From assembly GCF_000262305.1 (NCBI RefSeq), contig NC_017910.1:620001-684000 (forward strand): a DNA stretch of 64,000 nt, in the 5' to 3' direction. This document shows, one piece after another, positions 10,933-21,662 of the stretch. Numbering within the stretch: position 1 is the first letter of the stretch; each line of letters begins with the position of its first letter. The stretch is from Shimwellia blattae DSM 4481 = NBRC 105725 (lineage in GTDB: Bacteria; Pseudomonadota; Gammaproteobacteria; Enterobacterales; Enterobacteriaceae). A model generated the notes under the pieces. The model saw nothing but the letters and a program-made list of their open reading frames with translations. It was not told the DNA's origin and searched no databases. Both the position numbers and the translations under genes were made by a program.

Positions 10933-11760
10933 TTAAGCGCCGAAGGTGTCCGGATCCGGCCCTAAGCGCTTGCCGATATCCATTTTGGCGATTTCGCCCA
11001 GTTCGTCTTTTTCCAGCCGGAAATCCCACACGGCAAAGTTTTCCGCAATCCGCGACGGAGTTACCGATTTCGGTATCACCACCAGGCCGTTGTCCAGATG
11101 CCAGCGGATCACGATTTGCGCCGGGGTTTTGTTATATTTATCCGCCAGGTGGCGAATAATTTTATTGTCAAACACCCCTTCACCGCCTTGTGCCAGCGGG
11201 CTCCAGGATTCGGTCTGGATCTTGTGGGTGGCGTTCCAGGCGTGGAGCTGGCGCTGCTGCATCAGCGGGTGGAGCTCTATCTGGTTGATAACCGGGGCAA
11301 CGCCGGTTTCATCAATCAGCTTTTTCAGGTGCTCTATCTGGAAATTACAGACCCCGATACTTTTTACCAGCCCCTGCTGTTGCAGCTCTATCATGCCTTG
11401 CCAGGCCTCCAGGTAGTGATCTTTACCGGGCACCGGCCAGTGCATCAGCCACAGATCCACATAGTCGAGCTGGAGCTTTTCCAGGCTGGCCTCCAGGGCC
11501 TGGCGCGGGCGTGGCTGATCGTCATTCCACAGTTTGGTGGTGATAAACAGCTCCTCGCGGGGCAGGGAAGACTGGCGGATAGCGGTGCCGACCCCTTCCT
11601 CGTTCTTGTAGGCGGCAGCCGTATCAATGGCGCGATAGCCGATCTCCAGCGCTTTATCAATTGCGTTCACCACCTCTTCGTTGGTGGCTTTCCACACGCC
11701 AAGGCCGAGCTGCGGCATGATATTGCCATCCTGGAGCCTGATGATTGTAGGATGTGTCAT
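10933..11760 (-). CDS. dkgA: 2,5-diketo-D-gluconate reductase A / methylglyoxal reductase
   Basis: Aldo-keto reductase of 275 residues using NADPH to reduce 2,5-diketogluconate, methylglyoxal and related aldehydes. The catalytic tetrad is visible: Asp and Tyr in AIDTAAAYKNEEGVG, Lys in FITTKLWND, His in LWLMHWPVP. The NADPH-binding VVIPKSVTPSRI follows. The start at 11760 (MTHPTIIRLQDG) matches the family; a longer frame reaches 11820. It lies 108 bp downstream of yqhD, very likely the same YqhC-controlled transcript. Confidence 0.95.
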   Translation of the reverse strand: MTHPTIIRLQDGNIMPQLGLGVWKATNEEVVNAIDKALEIGYRAIDTAAAYKNEEGVGTAIRQSSLPREELFITTKLWNDDQPRPRQALEASLEKLQLDYVDLWLMHWPVPGKDHYLEAWQGMIELQQQGLVKSIGVCNFQIEHLKKLIDETGVAPVINQIELHPLMQQRQLHAWNATHKIQTESWSPLAQGGEGVFDNKIIRHLADKYNKTPAQIVIRWHLDNGLVVIPKSVTPSRIAENFAVWDFRLEKDELGEIAKMDIGKRLGPDPDTFGA

Positions 11761-11868
11761 CGTTCCTCCTCCTGTACTGTGAACCGGGCCCGCGATACAG
11801 GCCCGGTAAAACTCTTGCACTAAGTCTGGTCTATCTGGCGGAAAACGAAAGTCTCCCGGGGAAATCCT

Positions 11869-13032
11869 TTAGCGCGCCGCTTCGTAAATACGGCGGCTGA
11901 CATCCAGCGTAATGTCCTGATGCTCGCCCAGCTGGGTCAGGCCGTGCTCTTCGAGTTTGCTGAGCAGTGCCGGAATGGAGCTGCCGTCCAGCTGGTAATC
12001 GCGCAGGTGGGTGGCCACCCCCATGGACTCGAAGAACTGGCGGGTCGCGCTGATGGCTGCATCGATGCGCTGATCATCCGTGCCCCGGGTAATGTTCCAC
12101 ACCCGGGCGGCGTACTGCAGCAGTTTGTCGTGTTTCTGCGCGCGTTTTTCGTTCAGCAGGGCGGGCAGCACAATCGCCAGCGTCTGGGCGTGATCCAGGC
12201 CGTGCATGGCGGTCAGCTCATGGCCCAGCATATGGGTTGCCCAGTCCTGGGGAACCCCGGCACCGATCAGGCCGTTCAGGGCCATGGTGGCGGCCCACAT
12301 GATATTGGCGCGCACGTCGTAGTTTTGCGGATCGGTAAGGGCTTTCGGGCCTTCTTCGATAAGGGTCAGCAGAATGCCTTCCGCAAACCGGTCCTGCACT
12401 TTGGCATTCACCGGGTAGGTGAGGTACTGCTCAATAGTGTGCACAAAGGCATCCACCACCCCGTTGGCAACCTGGCGGGGGGGCAGGGTATAGGTGTACA
12501 CCGGATCCAGTACCGCAAAAACCGGCTGCACAAACGGCGACATAAAGGCGCGTTTGTCGCCGGTGCTGCGCCGGGAAACGACCGCGCCTTTGTTTGATTC
12601 TGAGCCGGTGGCCGGCAGGGTCAGCACGGAGCCCATCGGAATGGCGCTGGTAATAAATTCCCCGTAGGTTTCCAGAATCTCCCACGGATCGCTGCTATGG
12701 GTGTAGCCTGCGGCAGCGGCGATAAACTTGGTGCCGTCCAGCACGGAGCCCCCGCCAACGGCCAGCAGGAAGGTGACGTTTTTCTCGCGTACCAGTGCAA
12801 CAGCCTGCATCAGGGTTTCATATGCCGGGTTGGGCTCAATGCCGCCGAATTCCAGCACATCCATGCCCGCCAGTGCCTGGTGCACCTGGTCCAGTACGCC
12901 GGTTTTTTTCACGCTACCGCCACCGTAAGTGATAAGCACCCGGGCACCGGCCGGGATCTGGGCGCGTAACTGCTCAATGGCTCCTTTGCCAAATAAAATC
13001 CGGGTCGGAGTGTGCAGGTCAAAATTATTCAT
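11869..13032 (-). CDS. yqhD: NADPH-dependent alcohol/aldehyde dehydrogenase YqhD
   Basis: Iron/zinc-type alcohol dehydrogenase of 387 residues that reduces a wide range of short-chain and peroxidation-derived aldehydes with NADPH. The nucleotide-binding YGGGSVKKTG and AVGGGSVLDGTKFIA and the metal-ligand region around ATHMLGHELTAMHGLDHAQTLA are intact. It is divergent from the regulator gene yqhC across 185 bp and upstream of dkgA. Confidence 0.96.
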   Translation of the reverse strand: MNNFDLHTPTRILFGKGAIEQLRAQIPAGARVLITYGGGSVKKTGVLDQVHQALAGMDVLEFGGIEPNPAYETLMQAVALVREKNVTFLLAVGGGSVLDGTKFIAAAAGYTHSSDPWEILETYGEFITSAIPMGSVLTLPATGSESNKGAVVSRRSTGDKRAFMSPFVQPVFAVLDPVYTYTLPPRQVANGVVDAFVHTIEQYLTYPVNAKVQDRFAEGILLTLIEEGPKALTDPQNYDVRANIMWAATMALNGLIGAGVPQDWATHMLGHELTAMHGLDHAQTLAIVLPALLNEKRAQKHDKLLQYAARVWNITRGTDDQRIDAAISATRQFFESMGVATHLRDYQLDGSSIPALLSKLEEHGLTQLGEHQDITLDVSRRIYEAAR

Positions 13033-13217
13033 GTGTCGGTTCCCCTGTATCAGGTGAAATAGGTTTCATCAGTATGGGGCTTATTGTCCGCGCAGAGGGG
13101 CTACGGGCTCAATGCATATTTCTGCCTGTCTCTTGCCTGATCCTCCAGAGTGCTGGAGAATGCGCACAGGTTTTTGCACTATAATAGCCATCATTTACAG
13201 CCTGCGAGCGGCCCGTC

Positions 13218-14135
13218 GTGGAAACTGAAACTCTCTGTCAGCAACTGACAAAACGCATTAATTACCTGAATAACAATGAAATTGATTTTTCGTCCATTGT
13301 GCCGGATGTCCGCCTGTTCTACAGCGAACACAGCTGCGCCCGCACACCGGTGATGTACCGGCCGGGGATTATTTTTCTCTTTTCCGGGCATAAAACAGGC
13401 TATGTGAATGAGCGGGTATTCCGCTACGACGCGAACGACTATTTACTGCTGACGGTGCCGCTGCCGTTTGACTGTGAAACCCGGGCCACGCCGGAGGCAC
13501 CACTGGCGGGGATGCGCATCAATATTGATTTGCTCCAGCTTCAGGAGCTGGTGATGGATATTGGCGAGGATGATGCCTTTCAGCCCGCCCCCAGCGCCAG
13601 CGGGATCAACTCAGCCCGGCTGGATGCCGGGCTGCTGTGTAGCCTGGAGCGGCTGCTGGATGTGCTGGATCGCCCGCTGGATGCGCGCATCCTCAGCCGG
13701 CAGATTATTCGCGAGATCCTCTATCAGGTGCTGACCGGCCCCTGTGGCGGCGCGCTGATGGCGCTGATAAACCGCCAGAGCCATTTTGGGCTGATAAGCC
13801 GGGTGCTGCGCCGTATTGAAGCCCAGTACACCGAAAGCCTGAGTGTGGATCAGCTGGCTGCCGAAGCCAATATGAGCGTTTCGGCTTTTCACCATAATTT
13901 TAAGGCGGTGACCAGCACCTCCCCGTTGCAGTATCTGAAAAACTACCGGCTGCACAAGGCGCGGATGCTGATGCTGCACGACGGTATGAAAGCCAGCGCG
14001 GCGGCTATGCGCGTAGGGTATGAGAGCGCGTCTCAGTTTAGCCGCGAGTTTAAACGCTACTTCGGTCTGACCCCGGGGGAGGATGCCGCGCGCCTGCGGG
14101 CCGTGCAGGAGACCATCAGCCCGCTGGCCCGGTAA
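13218..14135 (+). CDS. yqhC: AraC-family regulator YqhC
   Basis: 305-residue AraC/XylS transcription factor activating yqhD-dkgA in response to reactive aldehydes such as glyoxal. The N-terminal half is the AraC_N arm-binding domain. The C-terminal double helix-turn-helix includes [20 protein letters not shown] and the signature [22 protein letters not shown] at 13218 is the earliest supported start. Divergence from yqhD repeats the E. coli arrangement. Confidence 0.93.
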   Translation: METETLCQQLTKRINYLNNNEIDFSSIVPDVRLFYSEHSCARTPVMYRPGIIFLFSGHKTGYVNERVFRYDANDYLLLTVPLPFDCETRATPEAPLAGMRINIDLLQLQELVMDIGEDDAFQPAPSASGINSARLDAGLLCSLERLLDVLDRPLDARILSRQIIREILYQVLTGPCGGALMALINRQSHFGLISRVLRRIEAQYTESLSVDQLAAEANMSVSAFHHNFKAVTSTSPLQYLKNYRLHKARMLMLHDGMKASAAAMRVGYESASQFSREFKRYFGLTPGEDAARLRAVQETISPLAR

Positions 14136-14199
14136 GCAAAAAAATACCGCCGGGTAGTGAACCGGCGGCAGTGTGAGTGTTACGGGGTATTGCGGGTGA

Positions 14200-14856
14200 T
14201 CAGGCGCTGATTTTTTTGCGGATAACCACCACTAAGGTGCCCGCCAGCCCGCCAACCAGCAGCAGCACCGGCAGGATCATCAGGCAGGTCATGACCTGGT
14301 CTTCATGGCGCTTCACAAACGGGATCATACTGATGGCGTAGCCAAAACCGGTGATCACGCTGACCCACAAAAAGCCGCTCAGCCAGTTGAACAGCTGAAA
14401 CTTGCGGTTCGGCAGCCCGGAAATCCCCGCCATGGTCGGCAACAGGGTGCGGATAAACGCCAAAAAGCGCCCCGCCAGCAGGGCCAGCAGACCGTGGCGA
14501 TCAAACATATAGGTGGCCCGCTGGTGATACTGATCGGGAAGGTGGCTCAGCCAGCCTTTTACCGTGCGGGTATTGCCCAGCCAGCGGCCCTGAAGATAGC
14601 TCAGCCAGCAGCCGAGGCTGGCGGCAATGGTCAGTATCAGGATTGTGGGCACCAGATCCATCACCCCGCGGCCAATCATCGCGCCTGCCAGCAGCAGCAG
14701 GCTGTCCCCGGGCAGGAAAGAGGCGGGCAACAGGCCATTTTCCAGAAACAGGGTAGCGAACATAACGCAATAGACAATGCCGACAATATGCGGGTCGGAA
14801 AGTGCCGCGAAATCGTGCTGCCACAACGCAGTGGCAATATGTTGAATGACAACCAT
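14200..14856 (-). CDS. yghB: DedA-family membrane protein YghB
   Basis: 218-residue polytopic inner-membrane protein of the DedA family; in E. coli YghB and its paralogue YqjA are jointly required for normal cell division and membrane energetics. Several transmembrane segments are visible, with the DedA signature features [20 protein letters not shown] and the arginine-bearing [16 protein letters not shown]. It sits between yqhC and metC as in E. coli. Confidence 0.94.
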   Translation of the reverse strand: MVVIQHIATALWQHDFAALSDPHIVGIVYCVMFATLFLENGLLPASFLPGDSLLLLAGAMIGRGVMDLVPTILILTIAASLGCWLSYLQGRWLGNTRTVKGWLSHLPDQYHQRATYMFDRHGLLALLAGRFLAFIRTLLPTMAGISGLPNRKFQLFNWLSGFLWVSVITGFGYAISMIPFVKRHEDQVMTCLMILPVLLLVGGLAGTLVVVIRKKISA

Positions 14857-14927
14857 GGGGGATCCTGTGGTACTGCTTTTTGTGTGCGTCTAACGTAAGG
14901 CGGTATTGTAACCTGATTTACGACCGG

Positions 14928-14980
14928 GCACCTTGATCAGACACGAACCTTTACGTTTCCTTTAGTGTCTGACCAGGTGC
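14928..14980. promoter_or_regulatory. Long near-perfect dyad between yghB and metC
   Basis: Arms GCACCTTGATCAGACAC (14928-14944) and GTGTCTGACCAGGTGC (14965-14980) pair almost completely around a 20-base loop. It lies between the metC stop and the yghB start, both on the minus strand, and has no T-tract. It may be a metC 3' hairpin or an operator for yghB. Confidence 0.4.
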
Positions 14981-14996
14981 TGTGCTGCGGATACGT

Positions 14997-16208
14997 TTAC
15001 GCGATTCTGGCAAACCCTGCGGCCAGATCGTCAATCAAATCCCGGGGATCTTCCAGGCCAATATGCACCCGCACGAGCGTGCCTTCCACAAGGGCCTGGC
15101 TGCCGGGGCGAATGGCGGCAATCTCTTCCGGCTGGTTCGCCAGAATCAGCGACTCAAATCCCCCCCAGGAGTAAGCCATACTGAACAGGCTAAAGTTATC
15201 CAGAAAATCAGCCAGTTGCTGGTCGGTTAGGCGCTGCTTCAGCACAAACGAGAACAGCCCGCTGCTGCCGGTAAAATCCCGCTTCCAGTATTCATGCCCC
15301 GGGCAGGAGGGGAGCGCCGGGTGGTTCACCCGCGCCACGGCGGGCTGGGCGGCCAGCCACTGCGCAACCTCAATACTGCTTTGCTGGTGCTGGCGCAGCC
15401 GGACACCGAGAGTGCGTAAACCGCGGCTGGTCACATAGGCGGTATCCGCATCCACCATCTGGCCCATCAGGTAGGCGTTCTCCCGCAGCTGATCCCAGCA
15501 GCGGGCGTTGGACACGGCCGTGCCTATCATGGCGTCTGAGTGGCCGACCAGGTACTTGGTGCCCGCCTGAATGGAGATATCAATACCGGCGTCGAGCGCT
15601 TTAAACAGCACCCCGGCAGACCAGGTGTTGTCCATGATGATCACCGCCTCCGGGGCGGTGGCGCGAATGGCGGCCACAATGGCCGGAATATCGTGAATCT
15701 CCATGGTGATCGAACCGGGGGACTCCAGAAAGACCACCCGGGTATTGGGCTGTATTTTTTCCGCAATACCGGCGCCGATCAGTGGGTCAAACCAGCTGGT
15801 GGTCACCCCGAGTTTTGCCAGAATTTTGCTGCAGAAGTCCTGGCTGGGTTCGTAGGCGGTGTTGGTCATCAGCACGTGATCGCCCTGTTCTACAAAGGCG
15901 AGGATCGTATTGGCAACTGCCGCCGCCCCGCAGGGGAACAGGGCGCACCCGGCACCGCCTTCCAGCTCGCACATGGCTTCCTGGAGTGAGAAGTGGGTCA
16001 GCGTGCCGCGCCGCCCGTAAAACAGCTCGCCGCTGGCCCGGCCTGCGGTGGCTTTTCGCTTGTCGGCAACGCTGTTAAATACCAGTGAAGAGGCGCGCTG
16101 AACCACGCTGTTAACGGCGCCCTGGGTGAAGCGCTTACGGCGCCCGGCATTAACCAGAACCGTGTCGGGGTGTGATGCGCGATAGTGTGAATTGTCGTCT
16201 GACGCCAT
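14997..16208 (-). CDS. metC: Cystathionine beta-lyase MetC
   Basis: PLP enzyme of the Cys/Met metabolism family, 403 residues, that cleaves cystathionine to homocysteine, pyruvate and ammonia in methionine synthesis. The PLP lysine lies in [13 protein letters not shown]. The motifs [26 protein letters not shown] and [15 protein letters not shown] place it with MetC rather than MetB. It is divergent from exbB, as in E. coli, and is expected to be repressed by MetJ. Confidence 0.95.
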   Translation of the reverse strand: MASDDNSHYRASHPDTVLVNAGRRKRFTQGAVNSVVQRASSLVFNSVADKRKATAGRASGELFYGRRGTLTHFSLQEAMCELEGGAGCALFPCGAAAVANTILAFVEQGDHVLMTNTAYEPSQDFCSKILAKLGVTTSWFDPLIGAGIAEKIQPNTRVVFLESPGSITMEIHDIPAIVAAIRATAPEAVIIMDNTWSAGVLFKALDAGIDISIQAGTKYLVGHSDAMIGTAVSNARCWDQLRENAYLMGQMVDADTAYVTSRGLRTLGVRLRQHQQSSIEVAQWLAAQPAVARVNHPALPSCPGHEYWKRDFTGSSGLFSFVLKQRLTDQQLADFLDNFSLFSMAYSWGGFESLILANQPEEIAAIRPGSQALVEGTLVRVHIGLEDPRDLIDDLAAGFARIA

Positions 16209-16231
16209 GGTTGCAGCTCCGTTTATCCGTC

Positions 16232-16255
16232 TGGATGTCTAAATGTCGATATACG
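16232..16255. promoter_or_regulatory. Possible MetJ boxes upstream of metC
   Basis: GGATGTCT followed directly by AAATGTCG resembles two adjacent degenerate MetJ half-boxes (consensus AGACGTCT; 6/8 and 5/8 matches), 24 bases upstream of the metC start. Known metC regulation supports the idea, but the match is weak. Confidence 0.35.
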
Positions 16256-16384
16256 TTACCACTTCCCGGCGCCGTTGTGCAGACGCTTTTTTATTGCGCA
16301 GTTAAACGCTGAAAAATCAGCAACGGCATTTTTTTACTGCGTAAGCGCAAGGAAAACCGGCAGAAAAAATTGCACTCTGTAAAT

Positions 16385-16403
16385 AGTAATGAGAACGACT
16401 ATC
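16385..16403. promoter_or_regulatory. Possible Fur box upstream of exbB
   Basis: The 19-mer AGTAATGAGAACGACTATC matches the Fur consensus at 13 of 19 positions and lies 64 bp before the exbB start. exbB-exbD is Fur-repressed in E. coli. Confidence 0.5.
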
Positions 16404-16466
16404 AATTCGATGCGGTTTTGTTATCATGTGCGGCAGTTTTCCTTATGTTCGTCCTGGAGCGTTAGC

Positions 16467-17204
16467 GTGGAAGAAAATTTGATGCAGGCGGATCTCTCTG
16501 TCCTGGGGATGTATCACCATGCCGATTTAGTGGTAAAAGCGGTGATGATTGGCTTAATACTGGCATCGGTGGTGACCTGGGCGATCTTCTTTAGTAAAGG
16601 CGCTGAGTTTATTAAACAGAAACGTCGTCTTAAGCAGGAACAGCAACTGCTCAGTGAGGCGCGTTCCTTTACCCAGGCGCGCGAAATCGTGCAGCAGTTT
16701 GCAGAGAACAGCTTCAGCCGCCAGCTGGTTAATGAAGTGCACAACGAGCTGGAGCTCTCTTCCGGCAGCGAAGATAACGAAGGCATTAAAGATCGCAGCG
16801 CTTTTCGCCTGGAGCGCAAAGTGGCCGGGGTGGCCCGCTACCTGGGGCGCAGTAATGGCTACCTGGCGACCATCGGGGCGATTGCGCCATTTGTCGGGCT
16901 GTTCGGGACCGTATGGGGCATTATGAACAGCTTTATCAGCATTGCTCACAGCCAGACCACGAACCTGTCTGTGGTGGCCCCCGGTATCGCCGAAGCCCTG
17001 CTGGCAACGGCTATCGGCCTTGTGGCCGCGATCCCGGCGGTCATTATCTACAATATCTTCTCCCGCACGATCAATGGCTATAAAGCCGATCTGGGCGATG
17101 TGGCCGCACAGGTCCTGCTGCTGCAAAGCCGCGATCTGGATTTAAGCGCCAGTTCTGTGCCCTCTGTCAGTGCCCACAGTGCCCAGAAATTACGTATAGG
17201 ATAA
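16467..17204 (+). CDS. exbB: TonB-complex proton channel subunit ExbB
   Basis: 245-residue inner-membrane MotA/TolQ/ExbB-family protein that, with ExbD, couples proton motive force to TonB for siderophore and cobalamin uptake. Three transmembrane segments are visible (about residues 20-40, 130-150 and 178-200), with the conserved [13 protein letters not shown] and [21 protein letters not shown]. The GTG at 16467 ([11 protein letters not shown]) after a GGAGC-type ribosome site matches the E. coli N-terminus. It is six bases upstream of exbD. Confidence 0.95.
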   Translation: MEENLMQADLSVLGMYHHADLVVKAVMIGLILASVVTWAIFFSKGAEFIKQKRRLKQEQQLLSEARSFTQAREIVQQFAENSFSRQLVNEVHNELELSSGSEDNEGIKDRSAFRLERKVAGVARYLGRSNGYLATIGAIAPFVGLFGTVWGIMNSFISIAHSQTTNLSVVAPGIAEALLATAIGLVAAIPAVIIYNIFSRTINGYKADLGDVAAQVLLLQSRDLDLSASSVPSVSAHSAQKLRIG

Positions 17205-17210
17205 TGCCCC

Positions 17211-17645
17211 GTGGCCATGCATCTGAATGAAAACGCCGGTGAAGATAATGAAATGCACGACATCAACGTTACGCCGTTTATCGACGTTATCCTGGTGTTG
17301 CTGATTATCTTTATGGTGGCGGCACCGCTGGCAACGGTGGATGTGAAGGTGAATTTGCCCGCCTCGTCCAGTGAGCCGCAGCCGCGCCCGGAAAAACCCG
17401 TGTACCTGTCCGTGAAGGCAGATAAAGCGATGTTTATCGGCAATGAGCCGGTTACCGACGCCACAATGGTCGACACGCTCAACAGCATTACCGCCGGTAA
17501 GAAAGACACCACCGTGTTCTTCCGGGCGGATAAAACCGTCGATTACGAAACCCTGATGAACGTGATGGACAGGCTGCGCCAGGCTGGCTACCTGAAGATT
17601 GGTCTGGTGGGTGAAGAGGCCGCCACGGCCCACCGCCCGGGCTGA
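17211..17645 (+). CDS. exbD: TonB-complex subunit ExbD
   Basis: 144-residue ExbD/TolR family protein with one transmembrane helix (about residues 24-42). The essential aspartate lies in NVTPFIDVILVLLIIFMVA, and a periplasmic domain follows. It begins with GTG and is translationally close to exbB. The last few residues (EEAATAHRPG) differ from E. coli. A strong terminator follows. Confidence 0.95.
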   Translation: MAMHLNENAGEDNEMHDINVTPFIDVILVLLIIFMVAAPLATVDVKVNLPASSSEPQPRPEKPVYLSVKADKAMFIGNEPVTDATMVDTLNSITAGKKDTTVFFRADKTVDYETLMNVMDRLRQAGYLKIGLVGEEAATAHRPG

Positions 17646-17666
17646 GCCCGCACTACTTGTTACCAG

Positions 17667-17693
17667 AGCCCCCGCCAGCGCGGGGGCTTTTTT
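17667..17693 (+). terminator. Intrinsic terminator after exbD
   Basis: AGCCCCCGC / GCGGGGGCT stem with a CAGC loop and six T residues. Confidence 0.9.
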
Positions 17694-17696
17694 GTA

Positions 17697-18251
17697 TCAG
17701 CAAAGGCTTTTGACCACCCGGCACGGGTTGCCGCAGGCCACGGAGCCTGGCGGAACGGAGCGGGTCACCACGCTTCCGGCACCGATCGTGCTACCGGCAC
17801 CAATGGTGACACCGGGCAGTAAAATACAGCCGCCGCCTATCCAGACATCATCTTCAATGGTGACCGGCCGCGCGCTGCCGATATGCTGGCGGCGCGTGGT
17901 GATATCCAGCGGGTGCTGTGCGGTATAGACCTGAACATCCGGGCCGATAAACACATTATTCCCCACCCGGAACGGGGCGCAGTCCAGCAGCACGAAATTG
18001 AAGTTAATAAACACGTTATTGCCCAGCACCGTGTTGCAGCCGTAGTCGACCCGCAGCCCCTTTTCTATGTGAACGTTGTCGCCCACGGTGCCAAATATTT
18101 TGCGGATCAGCGCATCTTTTTCCCCTTTCTGGCGGGCGGCTAACTGGTTAAACGCATCGGTGCGATCCCGGGTGGTATAGCGGATCTCAACCAGCTCATG
18201 ATCATTAATGTCGTAGGGCTCCCCGGCGACCATTTTGTCAAATGCACGCAT
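17697..18251 (-). CDS. Hexapeptide-repeat sugar O-acetyltransferase (Maa/LacA-like)
   Basis: 184-residue acetyl-CoA-dependent O-acetyltransferase of the left-handed beta-helix family, similar to maltose and galactoside acetyltransferases. The N-terminal DKMVAGEPYD matches the Maa/NodL/LacA helical cap. The active-site His lies in QVYTAQHPLD, and the repeats continue through VWIGGGCILLPGVTIGAGSTIGAGSVV. The acceptor sugar cannot be read from sequence. It is convergent with exbD; the terminator between them may serve both. Confidence 0.85.
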   Translation of the reverse strand: MRAFDKMVAGEPYDINDHELVEIRYTTRDRTDAFNQLAARQKGEKDALIRKIFGTVGDNVHIEKGLRVDYGCNTVLGNNVFINFNFVLLDCAPFRVGNNVFIGPDVQVYTAQHPLDITTRRQHIGSARPVTIEDDVWIGGGCILLPGVTIGAGSTIGAGSVVTRSVPPGSVACGNPCRVVKSLC

Positions 18252-18396
18252 TTCTGGTTCTCAGTGGCGAAAGAATAGGGGGATTAATCCAGATTTCCGG
18301 CGCCGGGGCTATGAGGTTGCGCACGGCCGGGCGGATAGTGAATGGATAAAGCAGAATAGCCCATACGCAGCCCCGCCGGAGCGGGGCCGGTGAAGG

Positions 18397-19437
18397 TTAT
18401 TTATCTGAAGAGGCCTGCCACAGGTTCAGTTCCCCGTCGGCAACGTACTGGTCTATTTTGTCCAGCTCTTCCTGGCTGAAGTGCAGGTTATCCAGCGCTT
18501 TTACGTTTTCCTCCAGCTGTTCCGGGCGGCTGGCGCCAATCAGCACCGAGGTGATGCTGTCGTCTTTGAGCAACCAGCTCAGGGCCATTTGCGCCATACT
18601 CTGGCCCCGCTGTTGCGCCATCTCGTTGAGCAGTCTCAGGCTGTTGAGGTTGCTCTCACTGAGCATGTTTTCCGTCAGCCCCCGCTCGCGCTTACCTTCG
18701 TAGAACATCCGTGAGCCCTGCGGAATACCGTTGAGGTATTTGCCGGTCAGCAGCCCCTGGGCCAGCGGCGTAAAGGCAATACAGCCCGTGCCGGTCTCTT
18801 TTAACACATCCAGCAGGCCGCTCTTATCCACCCAGCGGTTCAGCAGGTTATAGGACGGCTGGTGGATCAGTAGCGGAATTTTCCACTCTGCCAGCAGGGC
18901 GGCCATTTCGCGGGTGCGCTCGGGCGAGTAAGAGGAGATCCCCACATACAGCGCTTTGCCGCTCTGCACCGCCTGGGCCAGGGCTGCAGCGGTCTCTTCC
19001 ATGGGGGTTTGTTCATCGACCCGGTGGGAGTAGAAAATATCGACATAGTCCAGCCCCATGCGTTGCAGGCTCTGGTCCAGACTGGCGAGTAAATATTTGC
19101 GTGAACTGCCGTTACCGTAAGGGCCGGGCCACATATCGTAACCGGCCTTGGTGGAGATAATCAGCTCATCACGGTAGGGGCGGAAATCTTCATGCAGCAG
19201 TTTACCGAAGTTGCTTTCTGCACTGCCGGGCCCCGGCCCGTAGTTATTCGCCAGATCAAAATGGGTTATCCCCAGATCAAAAGCTGTGCGTAACAGGGCG
19301 CGCTGGGTCTCCAGCGGGTTATTGTCACCAAAAGAGTGCCACAGACCGAGAGAAAGCGCGGGCAGGCGCAAACCACTGTGCCCGCAGAGGCGGTACGCCA
19401 TCTGCTGATAGCGTTCCGGGCTGGCAAGGTAAGGCAT
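18397..19437 (-). CDS. gpr: Aldo-keto reductase Gpr/YghZ
   Basis: 346-residue aldo-keto reductase, exactly the length of E. coli Gpr (YghZ), which reduces L-glyceraldehyde-3-phosphate and methylglyoxal. Catalytic residues are visible: Asp/Tyr in FDLANNYGPGPGS, Lys in ISTKAGYDMWPG and His in FYSHRVDEQTPME. The conserved C-terminus DGELNLWQASSDK is intact. No operon partner is evident. Confidence 0.94.
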   Translation of the reverse strand: MPYLASPERYQQMAYRLCGHSGLRLPALSLGLWHSFGDNNPLETQRALLRTAFDLGITHFDLANNYGPGPGSAESNFGKLLHEDFRPYRDELIISTKAGYDMWPGPYGNGSSRKYLLASLDQSLQRMGLDYVDIFYSHRVDEQTPMEETAAALAQAVQSGKALYVGISSYSPERTREMAALLAEWKIPLLIHQPSYNLLNRWVDKSGLLDVLKETGTGCIAFTPLAQGLLTGKYLNGIPQGSRMFYEGKRERGLTENMLSESNLNSLRLLNEMAQQRGQSMAQMALSWLLKDDSITSVLIGASRPEQLEENVKALDNLHFSQEELDKIDQYVADGELNLWQASSDK

Positions 19438-19968
19438 AATGACTCCTCATTTCACTGGTTTTTAAAACATTGTTTTGATCTGCTACTTCCCCACAGTACA
19501 CCAGAACGCGACATAATAAAATGTGCCGTGAATGCGGGTTTGCGGATAAAGTAATCGCGAGAGTGGATAATTAATAACCTGAGGGAATGATTAATTTTTT
19601 GATATTTTGTCCGCTTCGTTGAGGATATTTCGTTTTTTCATTGACCTGCCTCGATTCAGTTATTTATTTTTACTGATACCATTTTTTGTAAAATCTTATT
19701 AACATTACAATGTTATTTTTTAATCTTTAATAAAACACTTTAACAAAATATAGAAAGTGCTAAGGTATTCACGCGCCGCCGTTCCTGTTTTTTTTGTTCA
19801 GTGGACGCATTGCCTGATACCCCACCGTTCCGGTCGCCAGTGCCCGGAGCGCACAGCACTCTCAGCCGGGTTCACTGCCGTATGCGCATGGCGGCTGAAT
19901 GGCCTGAGTTAGCGCAGTGACAGAGTATCCGGTTAGATAAACAATGATGAGATTGAGGCAGAGTACAG
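19438..19968. other. 531-bp AT-rich intergenic region upstream of mqo
   Basis: No credible gene. From about 19550 to 19760 it is strongly AT-rich and contains a short dyad AACATTACAATGTT. It presumably carries the mqo promoter and the divergent gpr promoter, but I could not assign hexamers with confidence. Confidence 0.6.
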
Positions 19969-21606
19969 ATGAGTAAGGACTTTCTTGCGACATCCACGAC
20001 CAGCCCGCAGGGCATGGCGCGTAGAGCAAACGCCGCGACAGATCCCGTTGATGTGTTACTGATTGGGGGAGGCGTGATGAGCGCGACCCTGGCGGCGTAT
20101 ATCCAGGATCTTGAACCCGACTGGTCAATGGCCATGGTGGAGCGACTGGACGGGATCGCAAAAGAGAGCTCCAACGGCTGGAACAACGCCGGTACTGGCC
20201 ACTCTGCCCTGGCGGAACTGAACTACACGCCGGAATCCGCTGACGGTGAAATCGACATCACCAAAGCGGTGAAGATCAACGAATCTTTCCAGATCTCCCG
20301 CCAGTTCTGGTCCTGGCAGGTGCGCAATAATATGCTGCACAACCCGCCATCATTTATTAACAGCGTGCCGCACATGAGCTTTGTGTGGGGCGAACAGAAC
20401 GTTAACTTCCTGCGTAAGCGCTTCCACGCCCTGCAAAAAAGCACCCTGTTCCGCGGTATGGAGTATTCCGAAGATCCGCAGCAGATAGCCCAGTGGGTGC
20501 CGCTGGTGATGGAAGGGCGTAAACCCGGTGAGAAAATTGCCGCCACCCGTATTCTTGGCGGTACGGACGTGAACTTTGGCGAGATTACCCGCCAGCTGGT
20601 GGGCTCGTTACAGAAGAAGAGCAACTTCAGCCTGAGCCTGTCTACTGCCGTGCGCGATATCAAACGCAACAGTGACAAGAGCTGGCGCGTGACCGTACAG
20701 GATCTGAAAACCAGCCAGAAGCGCACCATCAACGCCCGGTTTGTGTTTATCGGCGCGGGCGGTGCCTCTCTGACGCTGCTGCAAAAATCCGGCATTCCTG
20801 AAGCGGCCGATTACGCCGGTTTCCCGGTGGGCGGGGAGTTCCTGGTCACGGAAAACCCGGAAGTGGTGAACCGCCATCTGGCGAAAATGTACGGTATGGC
20901 TCCGGTGGGCGCGCCGCCCATGTCGGTGCCGCACCTGGATACCCGTATTCTGGACGGTAAGCGGGTGCTGCTGTTCGGGCCGTTCGCCACGTTCTCTACC
21001 CGTTTCCTGAAAGAGGGGTCGTTGCTGGATCTGTTCGCCACCATTACCCCGTCAAATATTAAACCGATGCTTCACGTGGGCTTTGATAACCTCGATCTGG
21101 TGAAATACCTGATAAGCCAGGTGATGCAAAGCGATGAAGACCGCTACGAGGCGCTCAGCCACTACTATCCGGATGCAGATCCTACCGACTGGCGCCTGTG
21201 GAAGGCGGGCCAGCGGGTACAGATCATTAAGCGCGACCCGGTAAAAGGGGGCGAGCTGCGCCCGGGCACAGAAGTGGTCAGCGACAAGGAGGGGACCATT
21301 GCCGCGCTGCTGGGTGCTTCGCCGGGTGCCTCTACCGCCGCGCCGATTATGCTGCGCCTGCTGGAGAGCGTCTTTAAAGAGAAGGTCGCCACCGCCGCCT
21401 GGCAGGAGAAATTACGCCAGATTATTCCTTCATGGGGTAAGGCGCTGAATGGCGACCCGGAAGCCGCCGAACAGGAGCTGCAATACACCAGCGAAGTGCT
21501 GCAGCTTGATCGTCCGCTGAAGGACTCCCCGGTCTCCCAGGCCCCGCGCCCGGATCCGGACGTACCGGCCCCTCAGCACAAACCCGTGGCGGATATTGCC
21601 CTGTAA
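19969..21606 (+). CDS. mqo: Malate:quinone oxidoreductase
   Basis: 545-residue FAD-dependent peripheral membrane enzyme that oxidises malate to oxaloacetate and passes electrons to quinone. The FAD dinucleotide motif [18 protein letters not shown] is near residue 30, and [19 protein letters not shown] and [14 protein letters not shown] are conserved family blocks. The start ([12 protein letters not shown]) is supported by a GAG-rich upstream sequence. It stands alone between gpr and yghU, whereas in E. coli mqo lies elsewhere on the map. Confidence 0.96.
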   Translation: MSKDFLATSTTSPQGMARRANAATDPVDVLLIGGGVMSATLAAYIQDLEPDWSMAMVERLDGIAKESSNGWNNAGTGHSALAELNYTPESADGEIDITKAVKINESFQISRQFWSWQVRNNMLHNPPSFINSVPHMSFVWGEQNVNFLRKRFHALQKSTLFRGMEYSEDPQQIAQWVPLVMEGRKPGEKIAATRILGGTDVNFGEITRQLVGSLQKKSNFSLSLSTAVRDIKRNSDKSWRVTVQDLKTSQKRTINARFVFIGAGGASLTLLQKSGIPEAADYAGFPVGGEFLVTENPEVVNRHLAKMYGMAPVGAPPMSVPHLDTRILDGKRVLLFGPFATFSTRFLKEGSLLDLFATITPSNIKPMLHVGFDNLDLVKYLISQVMQSDEDRYEALSHYYPDADPTDWRLWKAGQRVQIIKRDPVKGGELRPGTEVVSDKEGTIAALLGASPGASTAAPIMLRLLESVFKEKVATAAWQEKLRQIIPSWGKALNGDPEAAEQELQYTSEVLQLDRPLKDSPVSQAPRPDPDVPAPQHKPVADIAL

Positions 21607-21637
21607 TACCGTAATACCACACCCTATTCACCATTTG

Positions 21638-21662
21638 CGCCCCGGAAACGGGGCGTTTTTTT
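21638..21662 (+). terminator. Intrinsic terminator after mqo
   Basis: CGCCCCG / CGGGGCG stem with a GAAA loop and a T-run. It runs into the stop codon of the converging small gene. Confidence 0.88.
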
